Source: an uncultured Ardenticatenia bacterium (GTDB lineage: Bacteria; Chloroflexota; Anaerolineae; Promineifilales; Promineifilaceae). Taken from it: a DNA stretch of 5,092 bases. Under the pieces are notes generated by a model. It worked only from the letters and a program-made list of their open reading frames with translations. It made no database searches and had not been told where the DNA came from. The stretch spans positions 1 to 5,092 of the forward strand of contig CALLZA010000428.1 in NCBI GenBank assembly GCA_937858165.1, read 5' to 3'. Each line of letters opens with the position of its first letter. Within the stretch, counting starts at the first letter, position 1. The position numbers were made by a program, and so were the translations under genes. Positions 1 through 5,003 of this stretch are shown piece by piece.

Positions 1-96
1 TGTAGACAAGTACATCTGTGTGTCGTGGTCTTCGTTGATGTCCTACTATGGTTCATTCTTAGTCTATGCATTGTGTTGGTGTGTATGCTTTATGGA
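1..96. other. Non-biological flank outside the left adapter
   Basis: This stretch lies outside the P7 adapter and its poly-T run. It is AT-richer than the GC-rich insert, has no coding potential I can recognise, and does not resemble the right-hand flank. It is best explained as random base calls made after a read ran off the end of the library molecule. Any reading frame that starts here should be ignored. Confidence 0.85.
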
Positions 97-176
97 TTTT
101 TTTTTTTTTTCAAGCAGAAGACGGCATACGAGATCTAGTACGGTCTCGTGGGCTCGGAGATGTGTATAAGAGACAG
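97..176. other. Illumina P7/Nextera i7 adapter with poly-T (sequencing artefact)
   Basis: A run of 14 T (97-110) precedes the 24-base Illumina P7 sequence (111-134), an 8-base index CTAGTACG (135-142), and the 34-base Nextera read-2/Tn5 mosaic end (143-176, ending in AGATGTGTATAAGAGACAG). The index, read in reverse complement as CGTACTAG, is what I remember as Nextera N702. The poly-T is the reverse complement of the poly-A usually called after adapter read-through. Translation gives the contaminant peptide containing QAEDGIRD that is familiar from public databases. Biological insert begins at 177. Confidence 0.98.
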
Positions 177-177
177 G

Positions 178-603
178 CCCTACACACTGCGGGTCATCAA
201 GGAGACGCTGCGCCTCTTCCCGCCGGCGCCGATGTACGCCAAGGACGTCATCGACGACGACGTGATCGATGGCTACCACATCGAAAAAGGCTCGGTGATG
301 CTGCTCTGCCCCTACTTCACCCACCGCCACCCGGCTTTCTGGGAAGATCCGCTACGCTTTGAGCCGAATCGCCACGCGCCCGAGGCGGAGAAAGAACGCC
401 ACTCCCAGGCCTATCACCCGTTCGCGTCGGGGCAACGGGTCTGCCTGGGCAATCACTTCTCCTTGCTGGAAACCCACATCATGCTGGCGATTCTGGCGCA
501 GCGGTTCGACCCGCAGCTCCTGCCCACCTACCGGGCGCAGTTCATCGGCGAGACGCTGCTCGACATCACCAATGGGCTGCCGATGGTGTTGACCCGACGC
601 TGA
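178..603 (+). CDS. Cytochrome P450, C-terminal fragment (5' end missing)
   Basis: The 141 visible residues are the haem-binding end of a cytochrome P450, a haem-thiolate monooxygenase that inserts one oxygen atom from O2 into an organic substrate using electrons from a redox partner. The fragment opens in helix K with the ExxR motif (E9-T-L-R12, in KETLRLFPPAP). It continues through the PERF-like segment (DPLRFEPNR, about 58-65) and reaches the haem loop F82-A-S-G-Q-R-V-C89-L-G91, where Cys89 (codon 442-444) is the axial haem ligand. A TGA stop ends it at 601-603. A whole P450 is usually 400-470 residues, so about two thirds is lost at the adapter junction. The RLFPPAP and NHFSLLE wording resembles class E/CYP4- or CYP102-like bacterial enzymes, but the subfamily and substrate cannot be told. 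It converges on the next gene with an 81-bp gap in which I see no clear terminator. The ATG at 148 lies in adapter and is not a start. Confidence 0.93.
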   Translation, partial: PYTLRVIKETLRLFPPAPMYAKDVIDDDVIDGYHIEKGSVMLLCPYFTHRHPAFWEDPLRFEPNRHAPEAEKERHSQAYHPFASGQRVCLGNHFSLLETHIMLAILAQRFDPQLLPTYRAQFIGETLLDITNGLPMVLTRR

Positions 604-684
604 ACGGCGGGTAGCGTGACCCAGCAGTGTTGCCAGTGCTACTTGCAGCAGAACTGTCTGTCAGCGGGTGAATTCAACCGTTGG

Positions 685-2088
685 CTACAGCGGCTCTAGC
701 AGAAAGTACTCCGCCAGCGGCTCCTCGAACCCCCGCGGATGGTACTCCCCCGAGTGGCGGTCGAGCACGTAGTCGCCGCGATAGTCGCCGCGGCCGATGC
801 GTTCCAGCATCTCCACCAGCCGATCCACATCGTCGGTGTTGTTGTAGCAGCCAAAGCTAGCCCGCACCATGCCCGGCATGTCGCTCTTGTCGCCGGCCAG
901 CAGATGATCGCGCCAGCGGGCCGATTCGGCCTCGTCCAGTTGCAGCAGATGGACAACGTAGGGATGGGCGCAGAAGCAGCCGCTGCGCACGCCGATGCCG
1001 CCTTCATAACCGAGGATGGCGGCCACGAGAAAGTGGGACACGCCTTCGACGTTGAACGGGATGACGCCGACCTTCTCGGCCGCCCGCGCCGGGTCGGTCT
1101 CGCCATAGAGGCGGATGCCCGGCAGGCGGCCCAGTCGCTCCAGTGTGTAAGCCACCAGCTCCGCCTCGTGGGCGGCGATGGCGTCCATGCCCACCGCCAT
1201 CAGCGTCCGCGCGGCCACAGCCATGGCCACCGCGCCGACAACGTTGGGGCTGCCGGCCTCGTCGCGGTCGGGCGCGCCGGCCCAATGCACGTCGTCGAGG
1301 GTGACGATGTCGACCGTGCCGCCGCCACGGTACTCCGGCGGCTGGCGCAGGAAGATCTCGCGCGGGCCGACCAGCGCCCCGGTGCCGAACGGCGCGTACA
1401 TCTTGTGCGCCGAGAGGGCCACGAAGTCGAGGTGCTCCGGGTCGTCGTCGGGGCGCATGTCCACCCGGCGGTGCGGCGCCAGCTGGGCGGCATCGACCAG
1501 GATAAGCGCGCCGGCAGCGTGGGCCTTGCGCGCCAGGCGGTGAATGGGCTGGATGAAGCCGCTAACATTCGACGCGCCGCTGACGGCCACCAGAGCCACC
1601 CGCCCGGCGTAGCGCGCCAGTTGCCGGTCAAAGTCGTCCTCGTCCAGCCGGCCGTCGGGCAGGACGTGGACGTGAACGACGTGGGCGCGCGGCCGCCACG
1701 GCAGGTCGTTGCTGTGGTGCTCCAGTTGGGTGGTAATCACCACCGCGTCCGGCCCCAGCGGCAGCCGCCAGGCCAGCTTGTTGATCGCCTCGGTCGTGTT
1801 CTTGCCGAAGATAACCGTGTTCGTTTGTGGATCCGCGCCGACGAAGCGGCCGATGATGGCGTGAGCCTGATCGTAGGCCACGGTGCTCAGACGGGACTTG
1901 AAGCCCGTGCCGCGGTGGACGCTGGAGTAGAAGGGCATGAACTCGTCCACCGCCCGCGCCACATCGACCAGAGCCGGGGTACTGGCAGCGTTGTCGAGGT
2001 TGACGTAGGGCACGCGCCGGCCGTCGAGCAATGGCACTTCGCGGTCAAGGCCGACGATCCGGTCGCGCAGGTCGAGCGTGGCTATCAT
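685..2088 (-). CDS. Class V aminotransferase, cysteine desulfurase-like (SufS/Csd family)
   Basis: This 467-residue protein is a fold-type I PLP enzyme related to SufS/CsdA cysteine desulfurases, which remove sulfur from cysteine as an enzyme persulfide. Visible landmarks are NLDNAASTP (30-38), TTEAINKLAWRL (98-109), QLEHHSND (121-128, the PLP-stacking His region), SNVSG (173-177), the PLP Asp/Gln in LVDAAQ (D199, Q202), the Schiff-base lysine K229 in LSAHKMYAPFGTG, and GSPNVVGA (279-286). The loop that holds the catalytic cysteine in SufS reads RSGCFCAHPY (368-377), with Cys371 and Cys373. SufS proteins are about 400-410 residues; here a tail after about 435 (GDYRGDY...LLEPL) adds length. 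The ATG at 2086-2088 has a good AGGAG six bases upstream. It is last in the dnaX-ybaB-recR cluster, 118 bp after recR, with a repeat between. No SufU, SufE or other sulfur-transfer gene is visible, so the substrate is open: a desulfurase, selenocysteine lyase or isopenicillin-epimerase-like aminotransferase are all possible. Confidence 0.9.
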   Translation of the reverse strand: MIATLDLRDRIVGLDREVPLLDGRRVPYVNLDNAASTPALVDVARAVDEFMPFYSSVHRGTGFKSRLSTVAYDQAHAIIGRFVGADPQTNTVIFGKNTTEAINKLAWRLPLGPDAVVITTQLEHHSNDLPWRPRAHVVHVHVLPDGRLDEDDFDRQLARYAGRVALVAVSGASNVSGFIQPIHRLARKAHAAGALILVDAAQLAPHRRVDMRPDDDPEHLDFVALSAHKMYAPFGTGALVGPREIFLRQPPEYRGGGTVDIVTLDDVHWAGAPDRDEAGSPNVVGAVAMAVAARTLMAVGMDAIAAHEAELVAYTLERLGRLPGIRLYGETDPARAAEKVGVIPFNVEGVSHFLVAAILGYEGGIGVRSGCFCAHPYVVHLLQLDEAESARWRDHLLAGDKSDMPGMVRASFGCYNNTDDVDRLVEMLERIGRGDYRGDYVLDRHSGEYHPRGFEEPLAEYFLLEPL

Positions 2089-2094
2089 GGGTTG

Positions 2095-2099
2095 CTCCT
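2095..2099 (-). promoter_or_regulatory. Ribosome binding site of the class V aminotransferase gene
   Basis: On the minus strand this reads AGGAG, six bases before the ATG at 2088, and it fixes the start codon. A perfect 6-bp stem with a 3-base loop (2102-2116, GTGAGA/TCTCAC) ends two bases upstream of it and overlaps the edge of the neighbouring repeat, so mRNA folding there could affect ribosome access. Confidence 0.8.
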
Positions 2100-2111
2100 G
2101 GGTGAGAAGAT

Positions 2112-2201
2112 CTCACGCAAAGGCGCTAAGGGGCAAAGGCGCAAAGATGAAAGGAATCTCGTTCTTCTTTGCGCCTTTGCATCTTCGCGCCTTTGCGTGA
2201 G
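2112..2201. repeat. Imperfect inverted-repeat element, copy 1 (GCAAAGGCGCAAAG type)
   Basis: Left arm 2112-2146 and right arm 2167-2201 are reverse complements at 32 of 35 positions by hand alignment, around a 20-base loop. Each arm contains TCACGCAAAGGCGC and GCAAAGGCGCAAAG. The element fills most of the 118-bp gap between recR and the aminotransferase gene, with its right edge five bases past the recR stop codon. A second copy lies at 3217-3304. Non-autonomous palindromic repeats of this kind, related to REP/MITE sequences, are scattered between genes in many large bacterial genomes. No U-run follows the stem, so it does not look like a standard intrinsic terminator, although it could fold in the mRNA. 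Confidence 0.88.
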
Positions 2202-2206
2202 CCTCT

Positions 2207-2815
2207 TTACGACACATCCTGCCGCCCCTCGAAGGCGCGGCCGAGGGTGATCTCGTCGGTATACTCCAGGTCACCACCGACGGGCAGGCCGCGGGCCAGC
2301 CGTGTCAGGCGCACCTTGTGGTCGACCAGGCGACGTTGCAGGTAGAGCGCGGTTGACTCCCCTTCCAGCGTCGGGTTGGTGGCCAGGATGATCTCGCGGA
2401 AGCCGCCGGCAGCCACGCGCGTCACCAGCTCGGCCGCGCGCAGGTCTTCCGGGCCGATGCCCTCCACGGGTGAGATAGCCCCGTGCAGCACATGGTAGCG
2501 GCCACTGTAGGCCCGCGAACGCTCGATGGCCAGCACGTCGAGCGGCTCCTCGACGACACACAGCAGGCCGGCGTCGCGCGCATCATCGTCACAGATAGGG
2601 CACGGGTCGTCCTCGGTGATGTTGAAGCAGACCGAGCACAGCCGCGTGCGCTCCTTCAACTCGTGCAGCGCCGAGGATAGGTCGAGCGCCTGGTTGTCGG
2701 TCGCCCGCAACAGGTAGAACGTCAGGCGCGAGGCCGACTTGGGGCCGATGCCCGGCAGGCGGGCGAACTCGTCGATCAGGCGCTGGACAGAGCGGGGCAG
2801 AACGGATTGGGCCAC
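2207..2815 (-). CDS. recR: Recombination mediator protein RecR
   Basis: RecR works with RecO (and RecF) to load RecA onto SSB-coated single-stranded DNA during gap repair. The protein is 202 residues, the usual family length, and looks complete. In order it has a helix-hairpin-helix (LPGIGPKSASRL, 20-31), a four-cysteine zinc finger (Cys60, Cys63, Cys72, Cys75, in LCSVC...PCPIC), a Toprim domain opening with LLCVVEEPLDV (84-94, acidic E89) and running through EIILATNPTLEGE (141-153), and the near-invariant C-terminal ARGLPVGGDLEY (174-185). The start is a GTG at 2813-2815, three bases after the ybaB stop. The GGGG in the last ybaB codons can act as ribosome binding site at a spacing of six, so translation is probably coupled to ybaB. 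The TAA stop is at 2207-2209. Its place after dnaX and ybaB is the classic bacterial arrangement. Confidence 0.97.
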   Translation of the reverse strand: MAQSVLPRSVQRLIDEFARLPGIGPKSASRLTFYLLRATDNQALDLSSALHELKERTRLCSVCFNITEDDPCPICDDDARDAGLLCVVEEPLDVLAIERSRAYSGRYHVLHGAISPVEGIGPEDLRAAELVTRVAAGGFREIILATNPTLEGESTALYLQRRLVDHKVRLTRLARGLPVGGDLEYTDEITLGRAFEGRQDVS

Positions 2816-2818
2816 AGG

Positions 2819-3193
2819 TTACCCCATCAGGCCACCAAGCAGCCCGTCCATCCCGCCCACGCCGCCGGTGATACCTTCCATGCGCTGCGCCGCCAGCGCC
2901 TGCGACTGCTCGATGGCGGCGTTGATGCCGGCCATGAGCATGTCTTGCAAGAACTCGGCCTCGTCGGGCGTCAGCAGCTCCTTGTCGATGGTGATGCCGC
3001 GCACGCGCTGGTGGCCGGTGATGGTGATGGTGATGGCCCCGCCGCCGGCGCTGACGGTCAGCGTCTCGTTCTCCAGCGCCGTCTGCGCCGTGGCCATGTC
3101 GGCCTGCATCTTCTGCACCTGGGCCAGCATGTCGTTGGGGTTGCCGCCCCCGGTCTTTTTCTTCGGTTTGCCGTGGAAATTACGTTTCGTCAT
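2819..3193 (-). CDS. ybaB: YbaB/EbfC family nucleoid-associated protein
   Basis: This small (124-residue) protein belongs to the YbaB/EbfC family: dimeric, tweezer-shaped DNA-binding proteins that coat the nucleoid and are nearly always encoded next to recR. The N-terminus is basic (KRNFHGKPKKK, 3-13), then comes a long helix (NDMLAQVQKMQADMATAQTALENE, about 20-43). A beta segment follows with TVSAGGGAITITITGHQRVRGITID (46-70), matching the family's 'v.a.GG.v.v...G...v..i.id' pattern. After it come LLTPDEAEFLQDMLMAGINAAIEQS (73-97) and a Gly/Met-rich tail. I chose the ATG at 3191-3193, four bases after a GAGGT ribosome binding site. An in-frame GTG 30 bases upstream (3223) would begin inside the repeat element and lacks family similarity. 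It lies between dnaX and recR and is almost fused to recR (three-base gap). Confidence 0.94.
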   Translation of the reverse strand: MTKRNFHGKPKKKTGGGNPNDMLAQVQKMQADMATAQTALENETLTVSAGGGAITITITGHQRVRGITIDKELLTPDEAEFLQDMLMAGINAAIEQSQALAAQRMEGITGGVGGMDGLLGGLMG

Positions 3194-3197
3194 ATAA

Positions 3198-3202
3198 ACC
3201 TC
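3198..3202 (-). promoter_or_regulatory. Ribosome binding site of ybaB
   Basis: The minus strand reads GAGGT four bases before the ATG at 3193. This selects that ATG over the in-frame GTG at 3223, which sits in the repeat and has no purine-rich leader of its own. Confidence 0.65.
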
Positions 3203-3216
3203 AGTAGCAAGGACAG

Positions 3217-3304
3217 AGCTCACGCAAAGGCGCGAAGGGGCAAAGACGCAAAGAAGAAGTTCTTCTTGGCGCTCTTTGCTACCTTGGCGTCCTTTGCGTG
3301 AGCT
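3217..3304. repeat. Imperfect inverted-repeat element, copy 2
   Basis: The left arm (3217-3260) and right arm (3261-3304) form an imperfect palindrome bounded on both sides by AGCTCACGCAAAGG or its reverse complement. The left arm is nearly the same as copy 1: 3220-3254 matches 2113-2147 at 33 of 35 positions by eye. The right arm has diverged more, sharing mainly the outer CCTTTGCGTGAG. It occupies most of the 120-bp gap between dnaX and ybaB, nine bases after the dnaX stop. It may leave a hairpin in a dnaX-ybaB-recR transcript, but no U-tract follows. Confidence 0.87.
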
Positions 3305-3313
3305 TCTTCTCTC

Positions 3314-4147
3314 TTATTCATCATCGCGCACCACGCCGCCCAGTTCGGTGGCCAGGGCCTGGAACTCGTCCTTGTGGATGGGCACGGGGTAGTCGGCCGT
3401 GGTTACGGTGCGGATCAGGCAGTCGGTGTTGCTGAGGGCGCGCAGGGCCGCCACGACCGCATCGGCCGCGCCGGCCGTCTTGTCGAACTTGTCCTTCAGC
3501 AGCGGGTAATCGAAGCCAAGGATGATTGTCCGTCCCTCCATCGCCAGCGGCTTGCACATCGTCAGCAGTGCCGGCAGATTCTTGTTGTGCTGCCCCACGC
3601 GCCGCGTCATCTCCGGCCACAGGGCGGCCACGGCGGGCACGGTCAAGGTCGCGGGTGGCGAGGGGCGGGTGGCGGGAGGTGTGTTGGCCTCAGTAGGCGG
3701 TTGGTCGTTGGTCGTTGTGGTCGTTGGTCGCTGCTCGACGACCGGCGCGCGACGCTCTTCACTCGTCGCCCGTCGCTCGTCACTCGTGGCTCGCACCTCT
3801 TCACTGACAACTGTCTGCTCGACACTCGTCACTCGTCGCTCGTCACTCGTCACACGAATGGGCGCATCCGGCAACAACTCAATAAACGCCAGCTCCAGCG
3901 GCAACTGCGGCTGCCAACTGCCGGCCGGTTGCAGTGCCGCTTCCTGGAAGCGGCGCACGGCGTCGATGAGCGCCCGCCGCGGGGCGCGGGCAGCCTGGGC
4001 CACCATCTCCTTCTTGCGCTCCACCGGCCCGTCCACGTCCAGTTGCGCCCCGGCGGCCTGCATCAGCAGCAGTAGCCGCAAGTGGCCCACCATCTGGCGG
4101 CAGAACTGGCGGGCGTCCGCTCCCGAGGGCAGCGCGTCGTGGATTAC
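3314..4147 (-). CDS. dnaX: DNA polymerase III subunit gamma/tau, C-terminal part (5' end missing)
   Basis: DnaX is the ATPase subunit of the clamp loader that places the sliding clamp on DNA and organises the replisome. About 277 C-terminal residues remain. The N-terminal AAA+ ATPase (Walker A, zinc finger, sensor motifs) is absent. Residues 1-93 are clamp-loader domain III (VIHDALPSGADARQFCRQM, LRLLLLMQAAG, and the diagnostic QLPLELAFIELL at 81-92). Residues 94-168 are a low-complexity linker with a repeat-derived part (98-149). Residues 169-277 are a folded tau-type tail (AVAALWPEMTRRV...LGFDYPLLKDKFDK). The stop TAA is at 3314-3316. ybaB and recR follow, the usual order, which supports the call. 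The frame stays open rightward to 4924, but beyond about 4148 it reads the antisense of coaBC and no longer resembles DnaX, so I end the gene there. The break is most likely an assembly misjoin. Confidence 0.88.
   Translation of the reverse strand, partial: VIHDALPSGADARQFCRQMVGHLRLLLLMQAAGAQLDVDGPVERKKEMVAQAARAPRRALIDAVRRFQEAALQPAGSWQPQLPLELAFIELLPDAPIRVTSDERRVTSVEQTVVSEEVRATSDERRATSEERRAPVVEQRPTTTTTNDQPPTEANTPPATRPSPPATLTVPAVAALWPEMTRRVGQHNKNLPALLTMCKPLAMEGRTIILGFDYPLLKDKFDKTAGAADAVVAALRALSNTDCLIRTVTTADYPVPIHKDEFQALATELGGVVRDDE
3701..3856. repeat. Short tandem-like repeats inside dnaX (linker-coding)
   Basis: Two stretches rich in ACGAGTGACGAG/GACGAGCGACGAG words on the minus strand (3823-3856 and about 3753-3792) encode RVTSDERRVTS and RATSDERRATS. 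Between them lies related degenerate sequence. A separate run of ACGACCA-type repeats (3701-3730) encodes TTTTTNDQ. All keep the dnaX frame. Words of this kind are common intergenic repeats in repeat-rich bacterial genomes, so this segment looks like repeat sequence that became a coding linker. Confidence 0.75.
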
Positions 4148-4171
4148 GCCCCGGCCCCGGGGGCCGCCACC
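4148..4171. other. Probable chimeric junction between dnaX and coaBC sequence
   Basis: DnaX similarity on the minus strand can be followed up to VIHDAL (codons ending at 4147). CoaBC similarity on the plus strand begins by about 4172 (DGRIERVGP). The 24 bases between are almost all G and C, with a CCCCGG/CCGGGG-like palindromic core, a place where an assembler or PCR template switch could join unrelated molecules. Both genes lose their 5' parts at this point. Confidence 0.75.
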
Positions 4172-4714
4172 GACGGGCGCATCGAACGCGTAGGACCCGT
4201 CTACGGCGAAGTGGCCTCGGGGGAACACGGGATTGGCCGAATGTCCGAACCGGAAGCCATTGTCGAGGCTGCGCTCGTCGCGCTGTCCCCGCACGACCTG
4301 CGCGGCCGCCACATCGTGGTCACCGCGGGGCCCACCATCGAAGACATCGATCCGGTGCGCTTCTTGAGCAACCGATCCAGCGGAAAGATGGGCTTCGCCG
4401 TGGCCGCACGCGCCGCGGCGCGCGGCGCGCGAGTGACGCTGATCGCAGGCCCCACAGGTCTTCCTTCGCCCCATGGGGTCAATCGTGTCGACGGGCGCAG
4501 CGCCATCGCGATGCGTGGCGCCGTGTGGCAGGCCTTGGGTCCGGACCTCTCCTCCGCCGATGCCTTGGTGATGGCGGCAGCGGTCGGCGACTATCGGCCC
4601 GCCGAGACTCACGCGACGAAGCTGAAACGCCAGGCCGAGCGGCTCCAGCTCGAGCTGAGCCAGAACCCCGACATCTTGGCTGAGATCGGCGCCGCGCGCG
4701 CCGGAGCCGGTCGA
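4172..4714 (+). CDS. coaBC: Bifunctional phosphopantothenoylcysteine decarboxylase/synthetase CoaBC, internal fragment
   Basis: CoaBC makes 4'-phosphopantetheine for coenzyme A: CoaB joins 4'-phosphopantothenate to cysteine using CTP, and CoaC decarboxylates the product with FMN. About 181 residues remain. The fragment begins at the end of CoaC (RVGPVYGEVASGEHGIGRMSEPEAI, 7-30, the substrate clamp). It enters CoaB with HIVVTAGPTIEDIDPVRFLSNRSSGKMG (47-74), then VTLIAGP (88-94), ADALVMAAAVGDYRP (129-143), the KLKR nucleotide/substrate lysine motif (150-153) and NPDILAEIG (165-173). The flavodoxin-like N-terminus of CoaC with its His and PxMNxxMW motifs is missing on the left. The expected GFAAET segment and the rest of CoaB are missing on the right. 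The clamp reads ASGE where E. coli has an ACGD/ACGE-type motif with a catalytic Cys; Ser variants occur in other CoaBCs as I recall. The wording looks more proteobacterial/myxobacterial than the genes to the left, which is an impression only. Confidence 0.9.
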
Positions 4715-4765
4715 ATCGCTCGCGCGTTCGGATCGCCCGCGCGGCGATTTCAATTCGCGACATGA

Positions 4766-4784
4766 CCGCGGCGGACCGCCGCGG
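4766..4784. repeat. Perfect GC-only palindrome
   Basis: CCGCGGCGG and CCGCCGCGG flank a single central A (4775), giving nine-base arms that are exact reverse complements. It lies in the unassigned tail, with no gene end I can trust beside it, so no terminator or operator role can be assigned. Confidence 0.7.
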
Positions 4785-4882
4785 GGCCACCGAGGGGGAG
4801 ATAGCGGGGGGGGGCGTGGACGGGAAGGGGGCCGGGGGGATGGGGTCCGACATCGCACGATGTGTGAACCGGGGTGCGTGTC

Positions 4883-4905
4883 GCGCTGGGCATGAATGCC
4901 CGCGC
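4883..4905. repeat. Short hairpin, REP-like (GGGCATGAATGCCC core)
   Basis: GCGC-T-GGGC pairs with GCCC-GCGC around ATGAAT, an eight-base-pair stem with one bulged T. GGGCAT...ATGCCC hairpins of this sort are familiar as dispersed intergenic repeats. No U-tract follows on either strand that would make a good terminator. Confidence 0.5.
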
Positions 4906-4926
4906 TATTGTTACGAAGCCCCATTG

Positions 4927-5003
4927 CTGTCTCTTATACACATCTCCGAGCCCACGAGACCGTACTAGATCTCGTATGCCGTCTTCTGCTTGAAAAAAAA
5001 AAA
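4927..5003. other. Nextera/i7/P7 adapter read-through with poly-A (sequencing artefact)
   Basis: This is the exact reverse complement of the left adapter: Tn5 mosaic end/read-2 (4927-4960, opening CTGTCTCTTATACACATCT), index CGTACTAG (4961-4968), P7 (4969-4992) and 11 A (4993-5003). Together with 111-176 it forms a 66-bp inverted terminal repeat that looks like a transposon end but is library adapter; the mosaic end does derive from Tn5. Confidence 0.98.

Larger units (their letters stand above)
4715..4926. other. Unassigned GC-rich tail after coaBC homology ends
   Basis: The coaBC frame continues to a TGA at about 4763-4765, but the residues after 4714 (IARAFGSPARRF...) do not match CoaB, and neither of the other two plus frames restores the expected GFAAET motif. 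The stretch contains a perfect GC palindrome (4766-4784), a run of nine G (4806-4814), several more G-runs up to about 4844, and a hairpin at 4883-4905. Short frames on both strands are proline- or glycine-rich and not believable genes. It may be a further misjoin, an intergenic repeat region, or poorly resolved consensus. Confidence 0.6.

Noticed and set aside
2112..2201. Intrinsic transcription terminator after recR
   Set aside because: The stem is long and strong, but no U-tract follows on the minus strand and a second copy lies within the same cluster before ybaB, so a dispersed repeat fits better.
739..2250. A 503-residue plus-strand frame opposite the aminotransferase and the recR end
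   Set aside because: It is an antisense shadow in GC-rich DNA: the product is His/Val/Arg-rich with no family motifs and runs through the inverted repeat, while the minus strand carries full PLP-enzyme and RecR motifs.
3194..3223. Upstream GTG start for ybaB at 3223
   Set aside because: It lies in the repeat element and adds ten residues unlike the family, whereas the ATG at 3193 has a well-placed GAGGT.
3701..3856. CRISPR-like array
   Set aside because: The repeat words are short, degenerate and contiguous, without regular spacers, and the frame stays open as part of dnaX.
4479..4853. Minus-strand frame starting MSDPIPPAPFPS as a small gene
   Set aside because: It is Pro/Arg-rich, covers palindromes and G-runs and then the antisense of CoaB, and shows no ribosome binding site or family motif that I can recognise.
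4148..4924. N-terminal extension of DnaX reading through to 4924 on the minus strand
   Set aside because: This part is antisense to coaBC and then unassigned tail, is low-complexity Pro/Arg/Gly, has no AAA+ motifs, and begins next to adapter.
111..4992. 66-bp terminal inverted repeats as ends of a transposon
   Set aside because: They are exact Illumina P7, index and Nextera mosaic-end sequence with homopolymer tails, so library adapter.
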